NCBI GenBank assembly: GCA_947069175.1
Contig: CAMTDV010000030.1
Span: 99,224,411-99,288,410, forward strand
Length of the DNA stretch: 64,000 nt
Reading direction: 5' to 3'
DNA from: Scalesia atractyloides
Lineage: Eukaryota; Streptophyta; Magnoliopsida; Asterales; Asteraceae
Shown here: in pieces, positions 1 through 12,200 of the stretch
How the letters are laid out: every line of letters begins with the position of its first letter
How positions within the stretch are numbered: position 1 is the stretch's first letter
The notes under the pieces: generated by a model
Told to the model about the DNA's origin: nothing
What the model saw: only the letters and a program-made list of their open reading frames with translations
Databases searched by the model: none
Made by a program: the position numbers and the translations under genes

Positions 1-299
1 CTTTTTAGTTTTACTTGCAGCAGGTTGTTTTTGATATGATGTGTTGCTTGTGTTAGATGTAAACTTTGTGTTAGCTTTGTTTAAAACCGACAGTTAACCT
101 ACAAGAAGAGTAAGAAAATGATTTTTCTTAAACTTTGTTTAAAAATTTTAATTCGTCCCAGGTTAATATATGTGTTTATATAAATGGTTCGTGCTCACAA
201 ATCATTTCGTGTTCAAAACGTTGCTAAGATGAATGAGTCAATAAGTTTTTGATGCTCAGAACTATGAATTTTGATATGGGGACGAAATTGAAAAGTGGG

Positions 300-1452
300 T
301 AGGATTGTTTAGAATTTGTTTTGAATTCGAAAAATTCAAAATTCGATTAAATTCGATTCAATTATTAAGAATTTGTTTTGATTATAAGAATCCGAATTCG
401 ATTCAATTTGAGTTGAGTAAACCGAATAAGAATCGAATACGAATTTATAATTTCAAATTCGAATAAAAATTATACATTTTATTTATTATCTTTATAGTGG
501 AGGGTTCAAATGAGAAAAAACATTTTGTAAGAAGAAAAAATAATAAATTTCAACCAATAAGAATGTTTTATTTTACTTTACTTAATATTCAGGGGATATT
601 GGTCAACATACATAGACCATTAATTTGTATTCTTCATTTTTAATAACTACGTAAATTAAATTTGTAACATCTTTTTAAAATATATACTTTTTTCAAATTA
701 AAAAACAAATTAATTTAAAACGTAGAATAAATTAGTAGGTGTGTAGCATAAAGTACGAGTTGTGTAGGATAAATTTCGACGTGTGTAAGATAAAATTCTA
801 TAATGTGTTGGTATATGTAGAAAAATTTGATGTGTAGGTTTTGAAGATTATATATAGAATAATTAATGATTAGTTGACTAATTAATTAAAGAGAGTAACA
901 TTAATAAGATAAGTTATAAATGAATTAGTATTTTACCAATATGCCCTTTCTTCTTTTTCTTCTTTGAATAATTTTTTTCTCATTTGATCTTCCCCCTATC
1001 TTTATATGTACTACATATATAACTTTTATTTGGCTATACTATAAATTATTTTCAAAATTTATTCCAAGTATTAAAGTTACCCATTACCAAACTCACTACA
1101 TGGCCTATAACTAAAACCTAAGTAGCAAATCTATCAATAGATTTCCAACCCTAAAAATATTAACTTGTAATGTGAAGTTGTTATTCCTGACTTCTCGTTT
1201 TAAAATGTTAGACTTATGATACTTTATTTGGAACTTTTTAACTGCTTTAAAATTTATGTTTCATTTTAATAGTTTTTTTAAATGTGTTAAAGAATCTGAA
1301 TCAAATCGAATTTGATTCGAATTCGAATTTTTAATCGAATATGAATGGAATACGAATTGGTATGTTTCAATCAAATACGAATCGAATTCAAATTCAAGAA
1401 AAAATAAAAATCTTTCAAATAATTCGATTCGAAAATTCGATAGACACTCCTA
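300..1452. mobile_element. Non-autonomous hAT-type DNA transposon
   Basis: Both ends are flanked by the same 8-bp direct repeat AAAGTGGG (292-299 and 1453-1460), the length expected of hAT target duplications. The termini are imperfect inverted repeats beginning TAGGATTGTTTA and, on the other strand, TAGGAGTGTCTA. The subterminal regions (300-460 and 1290-1445) are crowded with ATTCGATT/GAATTCGAA motifs in both orientations, as is usual for hAT transposase-binding regions. The AT-rich interior has no transposase reading frame, so the element would depend on an enzyme made elsewhere. Confidence 0.8.
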
Positions 1453-2539
1453 AAAGTGGGACCTTGTTCCATACAACAGTGAATACCCAGCTGACTCGAT
1501 TAAAAGCGAAGAGCCTGGGTGACCCAGGATTCGAACCCACGCCAAATTTGAAAACCCTAAAATACCAAAAAAAGGAATAGAGAAACAAACCAACCAACAA
1601 ACACAATATAAAAAAACGAGTATTATAGATACCATAATACGAAATAAAACATAATAAAAAAATGAGTACTAAAGGTCTATATAAAATTCGGTACCAGTAT
1701 TCGTTTTTACCTGTACCCGTACCAATACTGAAAGTACCGAATACCAAAATCAATAAAACTGGGCACTGATAGATGTACTGAATACCTAAAATCGGTACCG
1801 GTATAGGTACATGTACGAGTACAGGTATTTGGAGAAAAAACCATCCCTACTGTGTTGTGTAGTGTAATGTAATGTGTAATTGGAATTGTAATTTAGTTTT
1901 CTCAAATAACATGTAATATCATATATTTTTTGAAATGTAAATACATAAGTTTGCTATTACCTTTTTATATGTTTTAATATAAACTTTATTGAAAACCAAA
2001 TTGTGTCCAATATAAAGTATTTTTGATCTCATAATATTTAGAAAATGTTAGATATTGCAAGTTATTAAAGAAAAAAAACATACTTTAGATAAAAATTGGA
2101 AAAATGGTAAGTTGACACAATAATAACCAATTTTTTATCCCTTTAGAAATAACTTTAAAATTATATAACTTTCAGTAGCAGATGACACAGTTCGTGTTAT
2201 AAACCTATGATTAAAGTGTTGGTTAAGTGGTGTACTCCACAACTAACAACTAAAAGGTTGAAAGTTTAAATCCTGCACTGTGTGTGCAGGTGTGGTGTAT
2301 TATCCTAGTAAATCAAGTTTTTTTAAGCTTATTCTTTCGGAGTTTAAAACGGGTGTGATTCTCTTCAACTTATGATATTTAGTTTATCATATAAAGTTTA
2401 CCATTTTTTATAAACATTCACCGCTCAATTAGTAAAGGTGGTACCGAAAAACCCAGAACAAGTATTGGAAGGTGGATTTTATAATATTATAATTATAAGC
2501 TCTAGCTGTGATTGTTGTTACTACCATTAGCCAATTAAG
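1453..2539. other. Intergenic, repeat-derived, no gene seen
   Basis: No coding region is supported. Positions 1500-1540 carry a tRNA B-box-like GGTTCGAATCC on the minus strand without an A box. Positions 1685-1815 are rich in GGTACC/GGTACCGG motifs and end near CCATCCCTA (1842-1850), which resembles one end of a degraded hAT element whose other end was not found. Positions 2215-2330 resemble a decayed tRNA-derived SINE head. The rest is AT-rich and featureless. Confidence 0.4.
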
Positions 2540-2800
2540 CTATCTGAATAAGCAATTACAACGGCAACATTGTTTGCTTGTGAAGCCTTTGCAGTCGATG
2601 TAACAACGATAACTAGATGGGTCTGTGGGACACTTCCCAAGCCCGATTAAACTGACCCGTTTGGCCCCAATACCCGAAACTCTAATAACAGTAGACTGTC
2701 CGGCCATTCCAGTGAAAGCTTTCTCTCCACATACTTCGGACAACAATCCATCTACTTTGGAATCAGTGATTAATTGTATAAGGAGGTGGATGTTGCTGCT
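2540..2800 (-). pseudogene. Leucine aminopeptidase N-terminal-domain fragment (inverted piece)
   Basis: The minus strand encodes a stretch like the N-terminal domain of plant plastid/cytosolic M17 leucine aminopeptidases: SKVDGLLSEV, then AGQSTVIRVSGIGAKRVSLI and GLGK. After a frame change it continues with AKASQANNVAVVIA, which also fits the family. The fragment is short, frameshifted and has no start codon or flanking exons. Immediately to the right, on the opposite strand, lie the C-terminal exons of the same kind of protein (2813-3320). The likely history is one LAP pseudogene in which the N-terminal part was inverted. Family membership is from recognised motifs, not a search. Confidence 0.75.
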
Positions 2801-2812
2801 AAAGTCGCTTGA

Positions 2813-3320
2813 GAAAGACTTTATAAGTTGCCAATAGAGGAAGGATACTGAGACTTTATGAAATCTGGGGTGGCTGATATGGTCAATATTGGCGTTCCTC
2901 ACGATGGTCCTATTACCACAGCTCTTTTCGTGAAGCAGGTATTTTGCTTATTCTGTTTGTCTCATGATAATTGCAATATCTTCCATTTTCAAATGTCCAG
3001 TTTTAAATATTAATCTATTGTCTACTTATTGAACAACATATATTCTATGCTTTTGACCTGTAAAAAAGTTGCCACCATCTCTGTTAATCTAATGTTATAA
3101 CTTGATAAATTTATGTCTTGACCCACCATGATCATTACAAAGAACTCTAGTTGTACTAATTAAGCTCCCTTGTTTTGTAAATACCATAAAGGTTTTAGAG
3201 TTGAGATGTTTGACTATTGGTTTGGTTTTTTGCATTTTGCAGTTTGTCAAAAAGAAAATACAATGGTTGCACTTTGACATTCCTAGGCCTGTTTGGGATG
3301 AAAAGAAATTTGGGCGCTGA
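2813..3320 (+). pseudogene. Leucine aminopeptidase C-terminal exons, broken
   Basis: Two exon-like blocks match the C-terminus of M17 leucine aminopeptidases. The first (2813-2938) reads ERLYKLPIEEGY, then an in-frame TGA, then DFMKSGVADMVNIG and ITTALFVKQ, ending at a GT donor. After a roughly 300-nt intron ending TTTTGCAG, the second (3243-3320) reads FVKKKIQWLHFDIPRPVWDE and KK, then meets a stop where the family continues with a Gly-rich segment. The central catalytic and metal-binding exons are absent. The TGA, the missing exons and the inverted N-terminal piece next door make this a pseudogene. Confidence 0.8.
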
Positions 3321-3816
3321 AATGTCCGTATGTCAAGACTCCAAGAGAAGAAAATTGAGGCGACGGCCATGGACGGAGCATGTCTAGAAAGAAAATGGAG
3401 ATGTCTGTGTCTTGTATTTTGTATTAACATTTTATGATCATGATGTGGCTAGCTTAATGAGACTCCAATGACCCTTAAAAGATTTCAAGAGAACCATTTG
3501 AAAACGATGTCTGGAAATTTGGTGAAAATGAGTTTGTCCCCGACTATCCTTTATCTATCTTTTGGTCACTTTAAGATTTGGCAGGTCATTTCTAAACTCG
3601 TCAAATGGCTAAACTTTATTTGTGCGGGAAACAAAGAATGCTCGAAAGACAGTATGTTTTCACATTTAGATTTGTTTATATATCTCGTATCTTAAAGATT
3701 TGCCCATAAGCTTTCTTTAATAGGGATACATAAGCGGTCAGCTTAACTTCCAAATAGCTTAACTTCCAAATCAATTGAACCAGGTTTTTTCTACTATATA
3801 CTCTGGTGACAACTTA
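3321..3816. other. Intergenic, nothing recognised
   Basis: Downstream of the aminopeptidase relic. Short open frames are present but show no recognisable domain. The sequence ends at the TTA target site of the MITE at 3817. Confidence 0.4.
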
Positions 3817-4091
3817 GGGGCTATTTGGCAGTGCTAAACCAGTAAGAGGTCTAAGGCCTGAACCATTAAAAGCCAATATAATGCTTAACTATTTTGAAGC
3901 AAATGTCTGACCAATTCTTGTAAGAGGTCTTAACAATCCAGACTCAATATAATGCTAATCCGTTCAGAGGAAAATGTATAGAGGAAAATGTCTGAACCAT
4001 TCAGATATCTACTCGCGAAACAACAATATGAAACATTAAGTGCTGAACCAGTAAGAAGTCCGAACCAATTAGAGATGAAACAAACAGCCCC
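3817..4091. mobile_element. PIF/Harbinger-type MITE, copy 1
   Basis: A 275-bp element bounded by TTA on each side (3814-3816, 4092-4094). The termini are GGGGCTATTTGG and, on the other strand, GGGGCTGTTTGTTTC. The interior holds repeated CTGAACCATT, AAATGTCTGA and TATAATGCT motifs. The same layout and motifs occur at 21674-21955, so this is a dispersed family. No coding capacity. Confidence 0.8.
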
Positions 4092-4869
4092 TTAGGTAGT
4101 TAGTGAACCTAGTAGACAAAAATAATGTATGTGCAACTTGGGATACACCTACACTGAAACTTTAGATACATCCACATACCTACTTCAAATGTGCATTCTC
4201 TGCAATGTTTATTCGAAGAAAATTGTTTCTTGTGGTTCTGTGCACAATGTAATGGGTGGTGCAATAGCCTGATAGTTTCATCCATCACACGTCATATTAA
4301 TCCTTCATTGTTGCCACCAAAGTATCATGAGAGGAATGTAGAGAACATGCAGACGGTGGTGGAAATTCGTACAACACTTGGGAAGGTGTTGTCTTTATGG
4401 CAGTATGATGGTGTGTATTAGACCATCACTCAACTAGAGATAACCACTTGCCCTTAGGTAAACATATGAACCTAGGCTTGGTCGTTTTGCGGATGGTAGG
4501 CAACAGAGTGACCCAAGTTTACCCCTTCTACTTTTGTAAACTCCTTTCAAAATGCATTTGGAAAGATCATATCTTGATCAAAGACTATAGTAGACACTAT
4601 CAACCACAACAAAGGTCAAATATTTTCTTTGAAACTATAATAACCTGCTAATAAAATTCATACTAATATCAGTAAACACAATGGTTGATAATTGATACGG
4701 GTACAAGGCTTAAGAAACCTAGTGAAGCTACCATTTCAGTTTTTGCCATTTGATAGAGAAAGTATAGTTCAAACTGAGAATATTGCTTCTCATTACTCAA
4801 GGGTTGTTAAGCACGCAATACACCGATTAACTAACTACAGTTAGTTAGTTATTACCTTATAACCTTTAC
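4092..4869. other. Intergenic, no gene identified
   Basis: Contains open stretches at 4191-4421 and 4448-4651 (plus strand) of 76 and 67 codons without a recognisable domain, intron borders or homologous copy elsewhere in the window. Treated as chance frames. Confidence 0.4.
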
Positions 4870-5032
4870 CTGGCGGATCTAGAAAAAAGTCAAGGGGCAA
4901 CGTTTCAAAATTTTCTTTTCTATAAGGGTAGCGAAATCGAAAAAAAGGTTAAATTTTTCCAAAATTTACACTACTGTCAGAGCGTCAAGGGGTACCAGGG
5001 CTACCCCTTGTCTCAAGCTATATCCGCCTGTA
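4870..5032. repeat. Short element with terminal inverted repeats
   Basis: The left end GGCGGATCTAG...GTCAAGGGG and the right end, read on the other strand, GGCGGATATAGCTTGAGAC...AAGGGG form an imperfect inverted repeat of about 25 bp around a roughly 160-bp body. A related end (GTGGCGAAGCTTGAGATC, on the minus strand) occurs near 33670. No clear target duplication was found, so the superfamily is unassigned. Confidence 0.5.
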
Positions 5033-6159
5033 GTTCTGTTATTTACAAGTTGACCTTTCTATTTATACTATCCGTAGCGGGAAGACGGATAACATGTGTT
5101 AACATCAATTAGGAAACGGCGGTAGAAATTGTCTTTTGAGGTCAACAAGACTAATTTACAACTACAAAGTATAACATCAATTTTATCTTTGGTAATTCGT
5201 AGCTTAAAAATTTATTAATGAGTTAAGTTTATTGAAATAAAAGTGAAACGAGAAAGACTTTTATCAATTCAACACACTTAGGGGTGGAGGGTTGGGTCCA
5301 ATGCCAAAGTCATTGGAGTTAAAGGTTCGAACCTTAATATTATCGCCTTTAGAAATTTTCATCACCCTTAAAATTATCTTTTAATATACTGTGATGTAGC
5401 AAGTAAATCTCACATATCACTTACGCAAATCAGTAGCCGGGTATGTTTATGGATGTTGGCAGTAATTTCCTGACTCATCACACGTCAATGATTTGAAAGG
5501 TTGACGAAGCAAAGAATAGTTTTAAACTTAGATCTATTCTTAAGCCAAAGAAAACCAAAAAACTTGATATCTTAGAAAATACTCTCCGCTTTAAACCTTC
5601 TTGTTAAAGATAGACTTCGTAGTTAAGATTAAATTCACAACAATAGTTCATATGGGTTGTATGAGAGCCATATCATACAACCCGTATGATGTTTTGACTA
5701 ACGTGACCACCGGCAAAGTCATATGGATTGTATGACCCATACAGATCGTATGATGTGACAGGTGACTTGGTGTACAGAACTATAGATTAATTTATGCGAG
5801 CGAAAATATGCCCAAACAGAACATATATGAGCGAAAATAGGTGTTATAATGATTAATTTATAGATAATTTGAATGTACAGATGTATTTGCATCAAAGCCT
5901 CATCTACAATTCTAAACGCAGCACATATCTTTATCGTCATCCACATAGTTTAACTTGCAGTCGTTCCGTTGCTTTTTTTAAACATACCTTATCAGATCTT
6001 TCTCTGGCCAAATGCAGTAAAATTCAACCACATGCACTAGCCTCTTGTATACCTCTCAGTAGTATGATATATTGTAACTTACATAAACCACTTGCTACTC
6101 GCCCATATTTATTTATTTATACATATATGAGTTCTTATACAATATTGTGGTGCTTGATA
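5033..6159. other. Intergenic, with degenerate short repeats near 5650-5760
   Basis: Positions 5283-5345 contain a B-box-like AGGTTCGAACC without an A box. Between 5640 and 5760 the motif TCATA(T/C)(G/A)N(G/A)TTGTATGA and its complement recur about four times, in direct and inverted orientation. No exon resembling the missing 5' part of TMEM208 was found here. Confidence 0.4.
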
Positions 6160-6944
6160 TACCATGAGACGGACCTTTTAGATGGTGGATTTGATGAGTA
6201 CCAGTGGAGCTTGTGGGTACGTTGTACGTATATTTTTTGTACCTGTCATCTAAGTAATCTATTTTAACTGGTATTGCTGCATATTATGTTTTATACATAT
6301 AAAAGATTAAAATCAGTATATATTTTTTGATGTTTTTGTGTGCAGATACCTTCATGATGTTATCTACATTACCTGCTTTGTGCAACTCGCGTCTATCATA
6401 TCCGAGAAGTTTTGGTGGATATATGCTGTGGTAAGATCATTGCTTTTACGTCTTTTTTATGCTACTTTATCGACATGGTAGGATATTGCTTTTAGCGGAA
6501 ATATGCTTCCGCTATGTTGTCATTATTGAATCTGTATCAATCTCAAGATACATAAAACTACAACTGCGTGTATAACATATCGAACACTTTGAAGTACTTG
6601 ATTAATTTTTGTTTACTTGTAGCAGCCTAAGTTTCTTGAAACATTGTGTCTGTAGCATGAACTGCTAAAAGCTTCCCCAAGTAATGATTTTTTATTTTTT
6701 TTGGTAGATACTCGCATTTGCAGTGTATAAAGGATGGGGTTTGATCAAGGGGTTTCTCCCACAGGGTTCAGAGGTACTTCTTTCACATGACCCGTTTGTT
6801 TACTGATAGATCGATCGGTTCATTGGTTTATAGTTTTATACCAATTTTTGGGGAGTTGAAGAGGATGAAAAGACGCGAAAGAAAAGAGAGAAGATGGAGA
6901 AGAAAGTCTCTAGAGGAAAGTTTGTTAAAGCAAAAGGTCGATAG
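6160..6944 (+). pseudogene. TMEM208/SND2-like ER membrane protein, 5'-truncated relic
   Basis: Four exon-like blocks follow the C-terminal half of plant TMEM208 (the SND2 homologue, an ER membrane protein linked to protein targeting). Block 1 (about 6163-6218) reads LLDGGFD and then, only after a frame change, MSTSGACG. Block 2 (6346-6430) reads YLHDVIYITCFVQLASIISE and KFWWIYAV, with clean AG and GT borders. Block 3 (6708-6773) reads ILAFAVYKGWGLIKGFLPQG. Block 4 encodes EEDEKTRKKREKMEKKVSRG and ends KGR-stop at 6942-6944, but the nearest AG acceptor gives the wrong frame. The N-terminal half with the first membrane helices is not found upstream. The frameshift and missing 5' end argue for a pseudogene, although the splice sites of blocks 2 and 3 remain good. 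Confidence 0.8.
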
Positions 6945-7887
6945 CTTGAAGTTTGCTAACATTTTCGCTTGTTCTTCGAGTACTTAGTTTCATTGAAATG
7001 GACTAGAATTTCACTAATGGCTTATAAATTCGGGATTAACCGTCTTAACTTGAAACGAATATTAAAACGTGATTAGCCTACTATTCACATGGATCCATAT
7101 GAGGTTGTTCTACTTTCATGCCTGATTTAACTTTTAAGTATGATTGGACATGTGCATTGATAACCCGGTGCGACTACTACTGGTAATACAAGTTTTGTAC
7201 TCGGTACATTGAGATGCACGGATACAAGTTTTTAAAACATAAAAAAGGACAAACCCGGTGAACGAGGCTTCAACATGTGTGGGGTCCAAGGGTGTAATTC
7301 TGCAAGATTTTGTTTCCAAAACTTGAACATGATACAACAACCTTATCGTTACTTCAATGCCCGCCTCTTTTAAGTTTTCAAAGTATGTGACATTAAATAA
7401 TCTGAATAAGATAATTGGTTCTTATTAAACATATTTTGGGTAAGAGTAACCCATTGTTTTTTTTTTTTTTTTTTTGATATAGTTAAAGGAAAAAAAAAGT
7501 TAAACCCAACTTAAATCGGTGAGGCAACCTTTATGAATAAGACATCACAAGTTACATATTTTGGAGATAAAACTAACCTTTTAACCAATCACTATTTTGG
7601 AGGATGAAGATAGAATGGGAATATTTTGCCAATTATATTATTATTCCATCTTTTACTTTTGTTTGGTTTCGTTAGTGAAAGTGGTATGGGAGTTGTGAGA
7701 ATAAAGTTATTTATTTATTTCAATGGGAATGTGAGAATAAAGTTGTAGAAAGCCTTTAAAATAAAATATGACTTAAATCAATTTTTATGTTTAAAATCCA
7801 TGTCTTGAAAAACAATACTTTGAAATTTTCTTTTAAATATGTACACAGTATGAAAAAAAAGCATAGCAATCAAATTACAATTTAACG
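6945..7887. other. Intergenic, nothing recognised
   Basis: AT-rich, with a T run at 7460-7476. The part 7130-7340 is less AT-rich and reads open on the minus strand for 68 codons, but no domain or duplicate copy supports a gene. Confidence 0.4.
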
Positions 7888-8547
7888 CAATGTTTCAAAA
7901 ACATGTTTAACCTGGCTGGTTGAACCAGTTAACCGGATGCCGGATGTTTGGCCGATAGGAATCATACTGGTAAACTAAGGAAACGGTAAAGAAGTTGTAC
8001 CGCCGGTAAATTGGGTTATACCGGTTTAAAACCGGCCGATATACCGTACCGGTTCATACCGGGCCAAAGGTCAAATTTTTTAACTTTTAATTTTTAGGTG
8101 CCTAAAAAGATGACTATTTACCTTCTTAGTTAAAGTGTAAAACTCAGCGCCCACAATTGACAAAATAGATCAAACTTCTTCCTCACTCAAAGATATAAAA
8201 TCATTGGGTTTTTCAAATTAAGTTCTTCAACCGATTATCCAGATTTACCTTCTTTTGACTTTTGTTCAATCATTCATGTTGTTAATTGTTATATTGTTTG
8301 CTAATTGCTATAAAATGGGTATTTAATCATGAACTTTTGGATAATTTTTTTATTATGATTAACTTTAAGAAAAATAATATTATGGAATGATGTAGTTTTA
8401 GATTATTATTTTAGTTGAAATTATATTTTATGGATTTATAGAGTTAATTAATCAACACAGTTGAACAGCCGGTACAACCTTGTTCAACCGGTTAAACCAT
8501 TTCTGAGTCTAATCCGATAAGATAAAATACCGGTTTTTAGAATATTG
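7888..8547. mobile_element. Small hAT-like element with ACCGGT-rich ends
   Basis: A 660-bp element with termini CAATGTTTCAAAAAC and, on the other strand, CAATATTCTAAAAAC. It is flanked by ATTTAACG (7880-7887) and ATTTAAGG (8548-8555), an 8-bp duplication with one mismatch. The subterminal parts are full of ACCGG/CCGGT motifs (7925-8060 and 8465-8535). No coding capacity. Similar ACCGGTAT motifs recur at 41685-41760. Confidence 0.65.
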
Positions 8548-8568
8548 ATTTAAGGGACATAATTATTA

Positions 8569-8656
8569 TTTTTATAATACATTATTACAAGATATATAAA
8601 ACATATTTGGTATTTTTATAATACATTATTACAAGATATATAAAACATATTTGGTA
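8569..8656. repeat. Two tandem copies of a 44-bp AT-rich unit
   Basis: A unit starting TTTTTATAATACATTATTAC is present twice head to tail with a period of 44 bp and no visible change between copies. It lies just beyond the right target duplication of the hAT-like element at 7888-8547. Confidence 0.85.
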
Positions 8657-9283
8657 TTCTTGAAAGAAAAAAAAAAGTAAAATGAAAAGTAGTGAGAACA
8701 AGATGGGCATGACTGGAAAAGGAAACCTTGTCTCGACCAACTTTTGGTCAATACTTCTTGCCTACTTTGGGACACCACACATCATTATATGTAACGTCTC
8801 CCCACTAAAAGAAATATATAAAAATAAACATACATTGATAAATGAAATAATTAGTATTGTTTTATATTTTATACTTTTGTTAATTTTAGTTATAATAATT
8901 AAATACACTTCCTATTACTATTTTTTGTATTTTCGTATATTATTAAGTATCTTAAAAGTACACAAATATAACCGCCTTTTAAGAAAATAAAATAAATACA
9001 TAACAAAAGAAGTAATCAACACATTTTTCACCCAAAACATATGCATGGACACTAAAACATAAAATGAACAAACTTCGTAAGTAACTTTTTCTACAAGTAA
9101 TATTTTGAAAAATAAATTAGACCCTAACAATTAGACATAATAAAATTTAAAACATCAAACCAATTTACCAAATATACACCCAATTCTTTTCATAACCCTT
9201 TAGACTCTAAAAAAAATCACCAAATAAAACACTTTTTTTTTAATTTTCTTAACATTCCTATTTGGGTATGTAACATTTGATAA

Positions 9284-12200
9284 TCATCTTGGACCCGAGA
9301 GTTCCATGGCATGGGGATCATGGTCATCATCCATCAACATCACTCCAAGCATGCTTGATGTATAGTCATCATCATTGTCATCAATTTTTTGGACCATCCC
9401 ATTCTTCCTCATGGTGTTGGGGTTTACATTGTTATGTGTCGCCGCCCATTTTTCGGCTAGACCGTCCCCCTCTAGCATCCTAACCACCTCCGACATCCGT
9501 GGTCTGTGGGCCGGGGTGTACTGCGTACAAAGTAACGCCACTTGTAGCATTTCACGTACGTCGATTTGATCATAGTTTGTTCCGAGCTCCTTGTCGGTTA
9601 AAAGTTCTACCTTCTTCTCTTGGTGTGCTTTTTTCACCTGAAACTAAACGTGTTAGTACACTTGTACATTTGGCATTGACGGCTTTAAGGGGCATGGTAT
9701 TCCGATGCTTAGCGCACTTGTACATTGTGCTTTGTGCATCAAAGACTTGTACCTTTGAATTGTACAAGTTTTTAATGCATGTGTAAGCCATGTGCCCATA
9801 TGGTACATTAGGTAATACATTTTAAAAATATCACATAGTAAGTAGTCCTGCATGTCAAGGGCTTGTTGTACCAACTCTTTCTAACTACTAGGCCAAAGAG
9901 TACAAGTAGGTAATGCATGAAGACGAATTAGCGTTCAAATGTACAAATTACCAATGCATGTCAACGAGTAGTACAACTACGTAACGCATATACATAAGAA
10001 CAAGTTTATAATGCTTAAAGAACTTACCCATTCAAGCATTGCGCCTTTCTGGTTAGCCGTTTTCCCAAACTCAAACGCTCTCATTCCCGTTATCAGTTCC
10101 AACAACAAAATCCCAAAACCGAAAACATCAGTCTTCTCTGACGATTGACCAGTAGAGAGATATTCCGGTGCAATGTGGCCCACGGTACCACGAACCTCAG
10201 TGGTGACATGCGAGTCAGCATGGTCTAGAAGTTTAGCCAGCCCAAAGTCACCCACCACCGCCTCATTGAACTCGTCTAACAGAACATTAGCCGCCTTCAC
10301 GTCTCGGTGGATAATTTTTGGGTCACATTGTTCGTGTAGATATAATAAACCGCGTGCGGCTCCAATCGCAATTCTTTTTCGAGCATTCCAATCCAACGGC
10401 GGTTTACCTGAAAATTTAACATTTAATGATTCAAAAGGAAACAGACAAAAAAACATATTTTTGATCATGTATTATCAAGATTTTCTTGAAGGACACAATA
10501 AACAAAAAACACCAAAATAATGTACCAACTCTTAACAACTTTAGCATAGTACATTAGTACCCATAACCCATCCAACATTTATTTTTGAAATTGTCAATTG
10601 GGACCCACACATGTCATGAAGTTTCCTTTTCTAGAAAGTCAACGTTGGACTTATGTTGACTTTTGGATAATAAGGTTAAAAAGTACCAACCTCTAAGCCT
10701 TGAAGCTACACTGCCATTAGCCATGAAAGGGTAAACCAGGAGTCTTTCAACAGGGGTGGCACAGTACCCGATCAACCGGAGCAAATTCCGGTGAACCGCT
10801 AGGCTAATGAGCTCAAGTTCCGTCCGGAATTGTGATTCTCCGGCGGTCCCGTTGATGTCTTTCAAACGTTTGACTGCGACCATAGTCCCGTCTCCTAGTT
10901 TTCCTTTGTACACGTTGCCGAATCCTCCGGCGCCAAGGATGTTTTTCGAGTTGAAATTGTCGGTTGCGTATTGGAGTTCTTTGAATGTGAAGCTTCTTAA
11001 GTTGCCTAAGTTCATTAGACCCTCTTCTGGTATATCTGTTACCATTAGTTGAGCAAAGTTAATAAAGATCATATGTTAAAAGTCAATTCATTGAATGTTT
11101 GACTTTTGAGGTCAGTCCTGCATTTTTCTAGTTAAAACTTAGTATTCACCCTTTACATATTTAGCATCAATGTCTATAAATTCGTACCAACCGTTGCAAA
11201 CTTAAACGTATATATGGAATTGTCGTTAAAACATATAATTATCAACTCCTATATGTAACTTAGGGCCGCAAACAAACCAAACTTTTAGCGACCGTTCGTA
11301 AATCGTTCGGCGGGAAGTTCGTTTGTGTTCGTTCGTTTTGTTAGACAAATGAACACGAACAAGAAATTTCGTTCGTTTAGTTAAATGAACAAACATGAAC
11401 AGAGGCCGCGTTCGTTCATTTATGTTCGTGAACGTTCGGTAACGTGTTCGTTTATGTTCAATAGTTTATTAGTGGTTTTAGTTTTTATATTTTATTTATA
11501 TACTACAAAATTCTGACAAATGAATTATTTAATAAGTGTCAGTGTATTAGATATTTTGTTTATGAAGGCTTGTTTGTGTTTGTTTGTTTCCATTTGTGTT
11601 CATGAACGTTCGTTGCTTGAAATTAACAAACGAATACGAACAGGTCCATTTCCTTAGCAGATGAACACGAACATAAAATCTCGTTGAAGAGTTTATGAAC
11701 ACATATATTTCTTAACACACGAACAATGTCTTGTTCGTGTTCGCCCGGCTCGTTTGCAGCCCTATATATAACCAGAACTGGGATCCTTTGACCTTGAAAG
11801 TCAAACCTAACAAAAGGAATTTAACACTACCATTAATATCAAGAATGCTTTGCTTCTGGTTTCGGCCTCTCTTCCACAAGAGAACTCCAAGTGACGCAAG
11901 GAGAAGCGCGAGACAGGCGAGACTGATTCCAAGAGCAATCGCTACTTTTTTCGACTTATTTTTTCCTGAAAATTTGCCATTATTAGAAAGAGAAACTTGG
12001 TTTAGAGAGAGAAAGAGAATCAAATGCTTCAAAAGTTAAAACCTGATGATGGATTAAGCTCAAAAGAAAGAGGCTCAGGCAAAGTTGACCCGTAACAACC
12101 TTCGTTAGCATGGCTCCCACAGATCATAGGATTACCGACAATACTGTTCAAGAAACAGATAACATAACACAATAAATAAAATACAAATTATTTTCTACAG

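Noticed and set aside
1500..1545. B-box GGTTCGAATCC on the minus strand as a tRNA gene
   Set aside because: No A box upstream, no acceptor stem and no anticodon arm.
1675..1850. Complete hAT with GGTACC motifs
   Set aside because: Only one plausible end (CCATCCCTA) was seen, with no matching start and no 8-bp duplication.
5869..6267. A 132-codon plus-strand frame as the 5' part of the TMEM208 gene
   Set aside because: Only its end (LLDGGFD) matches the family. Upstream residues do not resemble the TMEM208 N-terminus.
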